Source: Nannocystis pusilla (GTDB lineage: Bacteria; Myxococcota_A; Polyangia; Nannocystales; Nannocystaceae). Taken from it: 64,000 nucleotides of DNA. Within the stretch, counting starts at the first letter, position 1; every line of letters starts with the position of its first letter. This document shows, piece after piece, positions 51,371 to 60,360 of the stretch. The position numbers and the translations under genes were made by a program. The stretch is from NCBI RefSeq assembly GCF_026626665.1, contig NZ_JAPNKE010000002.1:10498001-10562000 (forward strand), given 5' to 3'. The notes below the pieces were generated by a model. The model did not search any database. It saw only the letters and a list, made by a program, of their open reading frames with translations, and was not told the origin of the DNA.

Positions 51371-52458
51371 GGAATCTCAGCTGGACGCCGAGGACGGCGC
51401 GGAAGGCGGCAGGATGGGCGCGGAACACCGGTCCGACGCCGTCCAGGACGAACTGCGGGCGCACCACCGGGACCTGGGCGTCGACGCCGAGGGTGACCGC
51501 GAGCCGCCGGGCGACCGGGACCGCCAGCTCGGGCCCGACCACCACCGCGACCCACGGCTGTGCGCGTGCGCGCGGCCTCGACCCCGAAGCCGGCGCCGAG
51601 CAGCGCCCCGACCTCGACGCCGCCGCAACCGGCCAGCTCGAGCCGCGGCCGCAGGCCGGCGACGCCGCAGGCGCGGAGCGTGGCTGTCCACAAGGACAGG
51701 CGGGCGCCGGGCGGCTGCGCGGGGTCGGGCCGGGCCTCGCGCGGGACCAGGCCGGCGAAGCCGAGCTCGACGCGGAAGCCGCGGCGCATGACGCCGAGCG
51801 CGAGGCCGAGGCCGCCGGTGGGGCCGGGCAAGCTGCCCTGGTCGAACACGCCGGCGAGGCGCAGCGAGGCGCGCGAGGGGTCGGGCGGCGGAGCGGGAGC
51901 GGGCGCGGGGACATCGAGCGGGTCGTCGGCGGCGACGCGGGCGGGCGCGGGCGAGGCGAGCGGGTCGTCGGCGGCGAGAGGGGCGGGGGCGCGGGCAGGG
52001 GCGGGCGTGGCGACAGGTGCGGGCGCGGCCGAGGGCGTGGATGTCACTTGGGTCATGTCCGAAGGAGCAGGTCCTTCGCGCCATGTCCCATCGGGCTCGG
52101 GCGGCAGCGCCGGCGGGACGCCGACGGCCAGGCTGGGGTCGACCGCGGTGGCGAAGATCTCGGCGGCCGCGTCGGCCAGCACCTGGCAGCGGCGATCGCG
52201 GAGGCTGCGACGGTCGCGGCCGGCGGGGCTCTGCAGCTCGAGGTCGAGGTGGAAGCCGCGGGCCTCACGAGTGACGACGCCGCGGGCGCGGACGCGCTCT
52301 CCCGGGCCCCCGGCGTCCAGCGGCCGGCCGAGCAACCTGGAGGTCGTGGCCGCGACGTCAGCGGTCACGGGGCAGCCCTCGGGGGCCTGCCACTCGAGGT
52401 CGAGGCCCGCGGGCGCGAACGCGGCCGCGAGGGCGAGGGCGAGGAGGTGGGCTGGCAC
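51367..52458 (-). CDS. Envelope-type hypothetical protein upstream of the sigma factor (frameshift near 51565)
   Basis: GTG 52458 gives a signal peptide (LLALALAAAFAPAG), then LDLEWQAPEGCPVTADVAAT, a strand-rich part, a long Pro/Ala linker and a second domain with LRLAGVFDQGSLPGPTGGLG. After GVEAAR the frame shifts; the natural continuation is PWVAVVVGPELAVPVARRLA to FRAVLGVQLRF, a membrane-strand-like end in Phe. Restoring one GC unit in the run at 51561-51575 joins them, but that frame has no stop before the sigma gene, so a second indel is likely near 51370. Probably a beta-rich outer envelope protein in the same operon. Confidence 0.6.
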   Translation of the reverse strand: MPAHLLALALAAAFAPAGLDLEWQAPEGCPVTADVAATTSRLLGRPLDAGGPGERVRARGVVTREARGFHLDLELQSPAGRDRRSLRDRRCQVLADAAAEIFATAVDPSLAVGVPPALPPEPDGTWREGPAPSDMTQVTSTPSAAPAPVATPAPARAPAPLAADDPLASPAPARVAADDPLDVPAPAPAPPPDPSRASLRLAGVFDQGSLPGPTGGLGLALGVMRRGFRVELGFAGLVPREARPDPAQPPGARLSLWTATLRACGVAGLRPRLELAGCGGVEVGALLGAGFGVEAARTRTAVGRGGGRARAGGPGRPAARGHPRRRRPGPGGAPAVRPGRRRTGVPRPSCRLPRRPRRPAEIP

Positions 52459-52630
52459 CAGGCCGGAGAGTAACGAGTCCCGCGGCCGTCTGCACGGCCC
52501 TGGCCGGCGAGCAGGTCCGAGCCGCGGACACCCGCCCGCCGGGGTGCCCGGGACGACATGGCGAAAAAGACAGGTCGCGGGGGCGCGGGCCCGGTCGACA
52601 GCGGGGCCGGGCTTCCTCTACTGTGCGGGC
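52459..52630. promoter_or_regulatory. Divergent promoter region with a hairpin copy
   Basis: 172 bases between the sigma operon (minus) and the IgGFc-binding-like gene (plus). A hairpin copy GACATGGCGAAAAAGACAGG (52555-52574) lies in the middle. No -35/-10 pair could be assigned. Confidence 0.35.
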
Positions 52631-54613
52631 ATGGCTGATTCGATTCGATTTTCGGGTGTGTGTGCGGCCCTGCTGGTGGTTCCGCTGATGGGTTGCGGTG
52701 ACGATGGCTCCGCGGTGACTGCGACGGTGACGGCGACGATGCCGTCGACCTCGCTGCCGACGACGCTGACCTCGGGTGTGAGCGCCAGCGAGGGGACCAC
52801 CACCGACACCCCGACCACGACCGAGACGTCGAACGGCTCGAACTCCGGGACGCAGAGCACCACCGACGGCACCGACAGCGAGGGGACGGCGACGTCGCCG
52901 ACCGAGCCGGGGACCGTCAGCGCGACGACGACCGACAGCAGCACGACGATGATGGTCGACACCGACTCGACCACCGACACCACCAACACCACCGGCGACC
53001 CGCCGTGCCAGCAGCTCGAGTGTTCGGACGACCTGCAGTCGGTCGAGTGCCTCGGCGTGCCGGTCGAGGTGTGCGCGCCGGGCAACTACTGCGTCGACGG
53101 GGCCTGCACGCCGATGACGCCGTGCGAGGCCGCCGAGCTGCTGAAGGGCAGCGAGGGCTGCGACTTCTGGTCGGTCAAGACCGAGCTGATCGCCGAGGCC
53201 AGCGGCACCTGCTTCGCCGCCTTCGTCGCCAACACCTGGAACGAGCCGGTCCACATCGAGGTCGAGTACGACGGCCAGCAGCTGCCCGTCGCCAACTTCG
53301 CGCGCATCCCCCAGGGCCAGGGCGCCAACATCGTCTACAGCCCCTACGACGCCATGGCCGGCCTGCCGGTCGGCGAGGTGGCGATCCTCTTCCTGTCCCG
53401 CGGGCCAGGTAGCTTCCCGAACTGTCCGGTGCCCGGCGGCGGCTTGCCGGTCGAGACCCAGGTGGTCGGGACCGGCCGCGGCAACGCGTTCAACATCCGC
53501 ACCGACCGCCCGGTCGCGGCCTACCAGATGCTCCCGTACGGCGGCGGCTCGGTGGCGGCGACGTCGGCGACGCTGCTGCTGCCGACCAGCGTCTGGGACA
53601 CCAACTACATCACCGTCAACGCCTACCAGAAGAGCGCGGTGGTGAGCGACGGCAACCCGCTGGTGGCGCTCGTGGCCGACGAGGACGGGACCGAGGTGAC
53701 CATCGACCCGAAGGTCGCGGTGGTCGGCGGCAACGGGGTCCAGGGCGGCCCGGCCGGCACCCCGATCACGTACACGCTCAACCGCGGCGAGACGATCCAG
53801 CTGCAGCAGGTGCAGGAGCTGACCGGCTCGGCGGTGGCGGCGAACAAGCGCATCGGCATGTTCGGCGGCGCGAGCTGCCTGAGCGTGCCGACCGGCGCGT
53901 ATGCGTGCGACGGGGCGCACCAGCAGATCCCGCCGGTCAAGGCGCTCGGCAACGAGTACGCGGCGGTCCGCTACCGCAACCGCACCGGGCAGGAGGAGTC
54001 GCCGCCGTGGCGCGTGGTCGGCATGGTCGACGGGACCCAGCTGACGTGGACGCCGAGCAAGCCGGCGGGCGCGCCCGACACCTTGTCTTTGGGACAGGTC
54101 GTCGAGTTCACCTCGAGCGGCGGCTACACCGTCAAGAGTCAGGACGCCGACCACCCGTTCTACCTGGCGGCGTACATGACCGGCGGGGAGAGCTTCAACG
54201 GCATCGGCGACCCCGAGTGGGTCAACGTCGTGCCGTCGGCCCAGTACCTCGACAAGTACGTGTTCTTCACCGACCCGACCTACTCCGAGACCAACCTCGT
54301 GGTGGTGCGCGCGCAGAAAGACGGGGTGTTCGCCGACGTCAACCTGAGCTGCGCCGGGGCGCTGGGCGGCTGGCAGCCGCTCACCGACCAATATCAATAC
54401 ACCCGCGTCGACCTGGTCACCGGCAACTTCCAGGACGTCGGCGGCTGCTCCAACGGGCGCCACGAGATCTCGAGCACCAACCCGTTCGGCGTGACGGTGT
54501 GGGGCTGGGGCTCGCCCGCGACCCAGAACTTCGTCACCACGTACGTGTCGTACGCGTACCCGGCCGGCGCGGCGCTCAAGGCGATCAACGACGTCGAGAT
54601 CTTGCCGCAGTGA
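52631..54613 (+). CDS. IgGFc-binding-like lipoprotein
   Basis: 660 residues. Lipobox VPLMGCGDD, a Thr/Ser-rich linker to about 120, a short cysteine-rich segment (CSDDLQSVECLGVPVEVC), then the IgGFc-binding N-terminal-type domain: VPVARIPQGQ-like PVANFARIPQGQGANIVYSP, RPVAAYQMLPYGGGS, VALVADEDGTEVTIDP, IGMFGGASCLSVP, HPFYLAAYMTGG. The family is common in myxobacteria as a surface protein. Two hairpin copies (53392-53410, 54081-54099) encode FLSRGPG and LSLGQV. Function unknown. Confidence 0.82.
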   Translation: MADSIRFSGVCAALLVVPLMGCGDDGSAVTATVTATMPSTSLPTTLTSGVSASEGTTTDTPTTTETSNGSNSGTQSTTDGTDSEGTATSPTEPGTVSATTTDSSTTMMVDTDSTTDTTNTTGDPPCQQLECSDDLQSVECLGVPVEVCAPGNYCVDGACTPMTPCEAAELLKGSEGCDFWSVKTELIAEASGTCFAAFVANTWNEPVHIEVEYDGQQLPVANFARIPQGQGANIVYSPYDAMAGLPVGEVAILFLSRGPGSFPNCPVPGGGLPVETQVVGTGRGNAFNIRTDRPVAAYQMLPYGGGSVAATSATLLLPTSVWDTNYITVNAYQKSAVVSDGNPLVALVADEDGTEVTIDPKVAVVGGNGVQGGPAGTPITYTLNRGETIQLQQVQELTGSAVAANKRIGMFGGASCLSVPTGAYACDGAHQQIPPVKALGNEYAAVRYRNRTGQEESPPWRVVGMVDGTQLTWTPSKPAGAPDTLSLGQVVEFTSSGGYTVKSQDADHPFYLAAYMTGGESFNGIGDPEWVNVVPSAQYLDKYVFFTDPTYSETNLVVVRAQKDGVFADVNLSCAGALGGWQPLTDQYQYTRVDLVTGNFQDVGGCSNGRHEISSTNPFGVTVWGWGSPATQNFVTTYVSYAYPAGAALKAINDVEILPQ

Positions 54614-54633
54614 TCGCGGCGCGATCCGGAGGT

Positions 54634-56700
54634 TCACCCGCGCTCTAAGATCTCGCGCGCGCGGACGATCGCCTCGGGGGTGCCGGCGAGCGCGAGCACG
54701 TCGCCCTGCACGAGCGGGGCGTACGGGGCCGGCGAGGTGTCGGGCGTCGAGCGGCGGTGGACGGCCATCACGGTCGCGCCGGAGCGCTGGCGCAGCTGCA
54801 GCTCGGCGAGCGTGTGGCCGATGGCGAAGTCGCCGGGGTCGAGGCGCAGCGGCGCGAGGTCGGGGAAGCCGGGCAGCAGGTCGCGCGCGCCGGGCAGCGA
54901 CCGGTCCTCGTCCACCTCGTCGCCCTCGTGGCTCTGCTTGGCCAGCATGGCGACGATGAGCTCGGTGCCGGCGCGCACGTGGCCCTGCAGGTTGGCGAGG
55001 CTGCGCCAGCCGTCGTAGAGGAGGACGACGGCGATGAGGCCGAGCACGAACAGGATCGTGCTGAGCGGCACGAACGGCTGGGCGATGGCGACCAGCGGGC
55101 CGCTGACGGCGAGGCTGAGCGCGACCTCGAGGGCGACGGTGAGGGCGCGGCGCGGCGCGGCGCCGAGGTCGGGGCCGTCGTCGGCGTGGGCCGGCACGAC
55201 GACGCGCGCCAGGGTGCGCGCGACGGCCCGCAGGTGGCGCAGCACGCCGAGGAAGAACAGGCTGACGACCACCAGCGACAGCGTGACCCACACGACGTCG
55301 ACGAAGGACGGCGGCAGGTGGAAGCGGTCGGCGAAGAACTTGACCACGTCCCAGTGGATCAGGCTCGAGCCCGCGGCGGTGGCCATCAGCAGCGCCGCGT
55401 CGACCACCAGCAGGATCACCGAGCGGCGCACCCGGCTCCACACAGTCACCGCGCGCGGCGCCGTGCGGAGCTGCTCGATCCACGACTCGTAGAAGTCGAC
55501 GAACGTCTGCAGCCGGCCGGGCAACCACCGCTGCAGCGCGCCGGCGAGCCGCTCCGAGCGGCGCACCAGCCACGGCGTGCTGATCTGCGTCAGCAGCGAC
55601 ACGCCGACCACCACCGGGAACATGTTCGGCTCCAAGATCCCGGCGGCGATGGCGAAGGCGGCGATGATGAACGAGAACTCGCCGTTCTGGGCGCAGCCGA
55701 GGCCGGCGCGCACGGCGTTGGTGAGGCCGTTGCCGGTGAGGAACGCGCCGGTCGACACGCCGACGACCTTGCCGACCACGACCACGGCCGTCAGCGCGAG
55801 CACGAGCGGCCACTGGGTGACGATCTCGAGCGGGTCGGACTGCATGCCGACCGACACGAAGAACACCGCGCCGAAGATGTTGCGCAGCGGCTGCACCTGC
55901 GGCTCGAGCTTGTGGCCCTCGCCCGACTCCGACACCAGCATGCCGGCCACGAAGGCGCCCAGCGCGATCGAGTAGCCGGCGGCGGCGGCCAGCGAGGTCA
56001 TGATGAAGCAGACGGCGACGCTGGCGATCAGCAGGGTCTCGGGACGCTCGTGGGCGGCGGCGCGGCGGATGAAGCGCGGGATCACCAGCAGGCCGAGCGC
56101 CAGCAGGGCGAGCAAGAAGGCGATGAGCTGGCCCACGGACCAGGCGAAGTCGCCGGCCGACAGGCCGCTGCCGCCGGCGACCGCGGTCAGCAGCGCGAAC
56201 ACCAGGATCGTGAAGATGTCGTCGAACACGAGGATCGCGAACGCGAGGTCGACGAAGTCCGCGCGCTGGCGGTGCTCCTCGAACGCCTTGGCGGCGATCA
56301 TGGTCGACGAGCTCGAGATGCAGGCGGCGACGAACAGGCTGTCGATCCGGTCCCAGCCGAACAGGCGCGCGCAGCCGAAGCCGAGCGTCATCATCAGCGC
56401 GACCTCGAACAGGGCGGTGAGGCCGGCGGCGGGGCCGATGCGGGCGATCTTCCGCAGGTTGAACTCGAGGCCGATGCTGAACATCAGCATGATGACCCCG
56501 AACTCCGAGAGGTCGTGGGTCAGCAGGCCGGTGTCGCGGGCGACCTGGATGCCGGGCACGTACGGGCCGATCAGCACGCCCGCGAGCACGTAGCCGAGGA
56601 CGGGCGGCTGCTTGAGCCGCTGCGACAGCATGCTGGTGACCGCCGCGGTCGCCAGGATGATGCTGAGGTCCTGAATGTAATGGACGACGTCGCCGGCCAT
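54634..56700 (-). CDS. CPA2-family monovalent cation/proton antiporter with TrkA-C domain
   Basis: 688 residues. About 12 TM helices in the N-terminal part with the CPA2 features LGYVLAGVLIGPYVPG, FGVIMLMFSIGLEF, SSSSTMIAAKAFEE, ALGAFVAGMLVSESG and GLGCAQNGEFSFIIA. Then a second membrane-helix group, and a C-terminal RCK/TrkA-C domain (FAIGHTLAELQLRQRSGATV, LVQGDVLALAGTPEAI). Kef/Ybal-type exchangers move K+ or Na+ against H+. The start ATG 56700 opens directly into TM1. The upstream 56701-56986 is a divergent promoter region. Confidence 0.9.
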   Translation of the reverse strand: MAGDVVHYIQDLSIILATAAVTSMLSQRLKQPPVLGYVLAGVLIGPYVPGIQVARDTGLLTHDLSEFGVIMLMFSIGLEFNLRKIARIGPAAGLTALFEVALMMTLGFGCARLFGWDRIDSLFVAACISSSSTMIAAKAFEEHRQRADFVDLAFAILVFDDIFTILVFALLTAVAGGSGLSAGDFAWSVGQLIAFLLALLALGLLVIPRFIRRAAAHERPETLLIASVAVCFIMTSLAAAAGYSIALGAFVAGMLVSESGEGHKLEPQVQPLRNIFGAVFFVSVGMQSDPLEIVTQWPLVLALTAVVVVGKVVGVSTGAFLTGNGLTNAVRAGLGCAQNGEFSFIIAAFAIAAGILEPNMFPVVVGVSLLTQISTPWLVRRSERLAGALQRWLPGRLQTFVDFYESWIEQLRTAPRAVTVWSRVRRSVILLVVDAALLMATAAGSSLIHWDVVKFFADRFHLPPSFVDVVWVTLSLVVVSLFFLGVLRHLRAVARTLARVVVPAHADDGPDLGAAPRRALTVALEVALSLAVSGPLVAIAQPFVPLSTILFVLGLIAVVLLYDGWRSLANLQGHVRAGTELIVAMLAKQSHEGDEVDEDRSLPGARDLLPGFPDLAPLRLDPGDFAIGHTLAELQLRQRSGATVMAVHRRSTPDTSPAPYAPLVQGDVLALAGTPEAIVRAREILERG

Positions 56701-56986
56701 GAAAAGGTGGCGAGGTATAGCGCCGCGAGCCCGGCGAGCGCGCCGCCCGGGGCGCAACGCGGAGCGCCGCGAAGCACGGGCCGCCGTTTGCGAGGCGGCC
56801 CAGCGGGCGCGCAGGCGGCGGACTTCGGGCCGATCGTGGAAGCGGGTGCGTGTCGCGGTGCAGGCCGAACGAGCGACCTGCTGAGCCCGCCGCAGGGGGG
56901 TCGTCGCGAGGGCTCGCGCGTAAATGCGCGAACGCGCGAGCAGGCCGGCTTTCGCGGGTGAAAGGCGTGGTCTAAAGTCGGCGACC

Positions 56987-58401
56987 ATGACCTCGTCTGC
57001 TCGTGCTGCGATCGTCGCTCTGCTGCTCGCCTGTCAGCCCGCGTCGCCGGGCGGCGCCACCGGGAGCACGACCGAGGAGACGACGGCCGGCACCATCACC
57101 GCCGGGCCGACCACCACGACCACCACGACGATCGATCCGACGATCGACCCGCCTGTCACTACCACTACCACCACAACCACCGAGCCGGCCGTGCCGGTGT
57201 GCGGCGACGGGGTCGTGGCCGGCGACGAGGCGTGCGACGACGGCAACCAGATCGACGACGACTGCTGCACCAACGCCTGTACCAAAGGACAGGTCGAGCC
57301 GGGGCAGGTGTGCTGGACGGTGATCGTCGAGGGCACCAAGAACGGCGAGGACCTCGCCGGCGGGATCGCGGTGGACGCGGCCGGCGAGATCTACATCGCC
57401 GCCAGCGTGGTCGACATGGCGGCCGGGCCCGACGCGCTGATCCAGAATTCGACCCCGGAGGGCTCAGCCAGTGGACGCAGCAGTACGACGGCGGAGTCAA
57501 CGCCGCCGACTCGGCGATCCGGCTGGCCGCCGAGCCGACCGGGTTCATGGTCGCGGTCGGTCGGCAGACGGTCGCGCAGGGGCAGCCGGGGCTGTTCTGG
57601 CTGAGCAAGTGTACGCCGACCGGACAGCTGGTGTGGCAGTTCACCGACGACGCGCCGATCGCCGGCGCGGCGGTGGCGATGGCCGGCGACGACCCGGTGG
57701 TGGCCGGTAACATCAAGCAGGCCCAAGACACCAACGGCTTCGTGCGCAAGTACGACGAGAACGGCGGCGAGATTTGGTCGCGCGTCCACGTCGGCGAAAA
57801 CGGCGGGCTCGACAGCCTCGGCGGCGTGACGGTCGACGGCGCGGGCAACGTGTACGCGGTCGGGCGCGAGTCGACGGCCGCGCAGGGGTTCGACATCCTC
57901 GTCCTTCAGTACGGACCCGATGGCGCGCCCGGGTGGATGGACAAGGTCGACGGCGGGACGGGCGGCAACGACTGGGCGCTCGACGTCGCGGTCGACCTCG
58001 ACGGGGTGGTGTACGTAGCGGGCCGCGTCGAGACGGGCGGGGGCTTCGCCGACGCGTGGCTGCGCAAGTACGAGGCCGGCGGGCAGGTGCTGTGGACGGA
58101 CACCTTCGCGGGCGAGTTCGGCCGGAGCGACGACGCCGCGGCGATCGCTGCGGTCGCGGGCGAGGGCTTCGTCGCGGCCGGCGGCACGGCCGTGGGCGAG
58201 GACGACGTGGACCTGTGGATCCGCCGCTACGACGCCGACGGCGAGGTGGTGTGGACCGACGTCGTCGCGGGCATGAACGGCGGGGTCGACGCGGCGACCG
58301 ACGTGGCGTTCACGCCCGACGGCGGGGTGGTCGTGACCGGCACCGTGACGGTGGCGCCCGACCTCAACAGCGACGTGTGGGTCCGCAAGTACGGGCCGTG
58401 A
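56987..58401 (+). CDS. Lipoprotein with Cys-rich repeat and SBBP-type propeller (one-base frameshift near 57450)
   Basis: About 471 residues when repaired. Signal peptide with lipobox LLLACQPA, a Thr-rich linker, one myxobacterial cysteine-rich repeat (CGDGVVAGDEACDDGNQIDD), and repeated SBBP-like strands (VDGAGNVYAVGRE, VDLDGVVYVAGRV, TPDGGVVVTGTV). A frame change lies where DALIQ should continue FDPGGLSQWTQQYDGG; one base is missing in CAGAATTCGACC. A hairpin copy (57276-57294) encodes CTKGQV. Confidence 0.72.
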
Positions 58402-58421
58402 GGCCGCGCGGACCTGCGCGT

Positions 58422-58459
58422 GAGGACATGCCCGATCGGGCATGCCCTCACGGACAGGT
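58422..58459. terminator. Hairpin cluster between convergent genes
   Basis: The palindrome CATGCCCGATCGGGCATG at about 58427-58444, followed by CTCACGGACAGGT, lies between two convergent stop codons (58401 and 58459). A terminator role is inferred from position. Confidence 0.55.
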
Positions 58460-59301
58460 CAGGACTCTGCCGCGTCCTCGTCGATGGTCTCGAGCGTGAG
58501 CGTCTCGGCGTCGAGGTCCTTGTTGTCGAGCTCGACGTCCTCGTCGGCCGGCGTGGGCGCGGGCCAGCGGGGGTCGGGGACGATGAGCGGCCGCTCGGGG
58601 GCGGTGATGCGCTCCTCGGCCGAGGTGTCGCGCGGGCCGGTGTAGGCGTGGCTCCGCAGGTCGCGGCGATCCATGGCGCGCTCGACCTCGTCCTGGACGG
58701 TGCCGCGGTCGCGCAGGTGCTCGCTGATCCACGCGTCGCGGCGGGAAGGGTGGTCGTCCTTGCGGGTGCTGCGGGGCTTGGCCTCGACGCTGTCGTCGGC
58801 GAAGCGCTCGGGCGCCGGCGCCGGGGCAGGCGGACCGATCCGCAGCAGGTTGGTGACGTCGCGGACACCGGCGATCTGGTAGGCGATGTCCTCGATGAGG
58901 CGCTTGGTCGCGCGGCGCCGGACGTCGCCGCGCAGGAGCACCTCGCCGCGCTCGACCAACACCTCGACGTGGCTGGCGTCGATCTCGTCGTGCGCGGTGA
59001 GAATGACGTGCAGGTCGTCGCGGATCGACTCGTCCGAGCGACGGTAGCCGCGCGGGCCGCGTCCGCTGTGGTCCGGCGAGGTCAGCTCGGCCTCGAGCTC
59101 CTCTCCGGTATAGTCGAGCTCGGCGTACTCCGACTCGTCGACGCGGGTGCCGTCGAGCGTGGCGTACGCGCCGTAGCCCTGATACGAGGCGTCGGCGAGG
59201 GGTACTCTGGATTCGGCGAATCCGCCGGGGAATCGCGGCCCCTGGCCGAAATCGCCGTTATGCCGGAATCCTTCGTCGATTGCTTGTCTGCGCCGGGTCA
59301 T
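58459..59301 (-). CDS. BON-domain protein
   Basis: 280 residues. The central BON domain reads DESIRDDLHVILTAHDEIDA, HVEVLVERGEVLLRGDV and LIEDIAYQIAGVRDVTNLLR, the usual two-strand/helix order. The N-terminus is Gly/Tyr-rich and the C-terminus is very acidic (EDVELDNKDLDAETLTLETI). GGAGGA lies six to seven bases before ATG 59301. No signal peptide; BON domains bind membranes or phospholipids in related proteins, but the location here is unclear. Confidence 0.8.
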   Translation of the reverse strand: MTRRRQAIDEGFRHNGDFGQGPRFPGGFAESRVPLADASYQGYGAYATLDGTRVDESEYAELDYTGEELEAELTSPDHSGRGPRGYRRSDESIRDDLHVILTAHDEIDASHVEVLVERGEVLLRGDVRRRATKRLIEDIAYQIAGVRDVTNLLRIGPPAPAPAPERFADDSVEAKPRSTRKDDHPSRRDAWISEHLRDRGTVQDEVERAMDRRDLRSHAYTGPRDTSAEERITAPERPLIVPDPRWPAPTPADEDVELDNKDLDAETLTLETIDEDAAES

Positions 59302-59371
59302 CGGATTTCCTCCGCGCTCCAAGTCTTGTGCATGGTCAGGGCGCGGGCAAGCGGCGGCGCTCCGCGCGACG

Positions 59372-59959
59372 TCAGTCGACCGGCAGCAAGACGACGTCGA
59401 CGCGGCGCTCGTAGGGCCAATCACTCGGGGCCTCGGGCGCAGCGCCGGCCTCACCGGCGGGGCGGACGACGATGCTCTCGGGGTCGACGCCCTGCGTGGC
59501 GAGGAAATCGCTGACCGACTCGGCGCGCGACATGCCGACCTTGTCGCTGTACTCGTCGCGGCCCGCCGCCGTGTGGCCGCGCAGCTCGACCTTGCGCTCG
59601 CGCAGCGGGCCGGTGGTGAGGCACTCGGCGACGCGCCGCAGCAGGAGGTTGTCCTCGGGCTCGGGCGCGGCCGAATCGAACTCCATGTAGGCCTCGGGCG
59701 ACAGCGGGATCCCGCAGGCCGTGGCGAGCGGGACGTCGATGAAGACGCCGGTGATCTCGACCCGCCGCTCGCCCGCAGGCTCGGCCTCGACAGCGGCCGC
59801 CGGCGGCAACGCCTCGCGCTCCTCGGCCTCGGCGATCAGCGCCTCGTCGACGCGCTCGGCGACGTCGCCCGGGTGCTCGACGGGGCGGTCGGCCGAGGTC
59901 TTGTGGCAGCCCGCCGCAGACGCGAGGAAAACACAGAGGGACACGTGGACGGCTCTCAT
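59372..59959 (-). CDS. OmpA-family lipoprotein
   Basis: 195 residues. Signal peptide with lipobox SAAGCHKT, a linker, then an OmpA-like domain: MEFDSAAPEPEDNLLLRRVA, ERKVELRGHTAAGRDEYSDK, MSRAESVSDFLATQGVDPES and RRVDVVLLP. Such domains bind peptidoglycan. The order matches OmpA (the conserved G-H-T-x-x-x-G-x-x-x-Y-N is present as GHTAAGRDEYSDK). Probably a peptidoglycan-associated lipoprotein. Confidence 0.85.
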   Translation of the reverse strand: MRAVHVSLCVFLASAAGCHKTSADRPVEHPGDVAERVDEALIAEAEEREALPPAAAVEAEPAGERRVEITGVFIDVPLATACGIPLSPEAYMEFDSAAPEPEDNLLLRRVAECLTTGPLRERKVELRGHTAAGRDEYSDKVGMSRAESVSDFLATQGVDPESIVVRPAGEAGAAPEAPSDWPYERRVDVVLLPVD

Positions 59960-60086
59960 GACCCCGCAGGATTGGCGAGCGCGCCCCGCCGTCAAGCCCG
60001 GGCGTGCTGAGGCGCAGCGACAGGACGCGCCCGCCCCGACCTGCGCCCGCTCGCCCGCTCCGGCTGCGCGTGGCGCGGCGGGGACC

Positions 60087-60360
60087 GGATGGCTTTCGGG
60101 GCATGTCCTTCGGGGCATGAGCCGGACGCCCGCCCGCCGCGGCCGCTTCGCGCGGTGGAGGCCGGATGGCCTTCGGGGCATGTCCTTCGAGGCATGGGCC
60201 GAACGCCCTGCCCGCCGCGGCCGCTTCGCGCGGTGGAAGACGGATGGCCTTCGGGGCATGTCCTTCGAGGCATGGGCCGAACGCCCCGCCCGCCGCGGCC
60301 GCTTCGCGCGGTGGAGGTCGGATGGCCTTCGGGGCATGTCCTTCGAGGCATGCGACCACG
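60087..60360. repeat. Four-unit 77-78-bp tandem array with the hairpin as core
   Basis: Units begin at 60087, 60164, 60242 and 60320; the last is partial. Each starts GGATGGC(T/C)TTCGGGGCATG then TCCTTCG(A/G)GGCATG, followed by a C(C/T)GCCCGCCGCGGCCGCTTCGCGCGGTGG filler. The middle units are nearly identical. The array ends at the stop codon of the VWA gene at 60361. The rest of 59960-60086 shows nothing. Confidence 0.8.
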
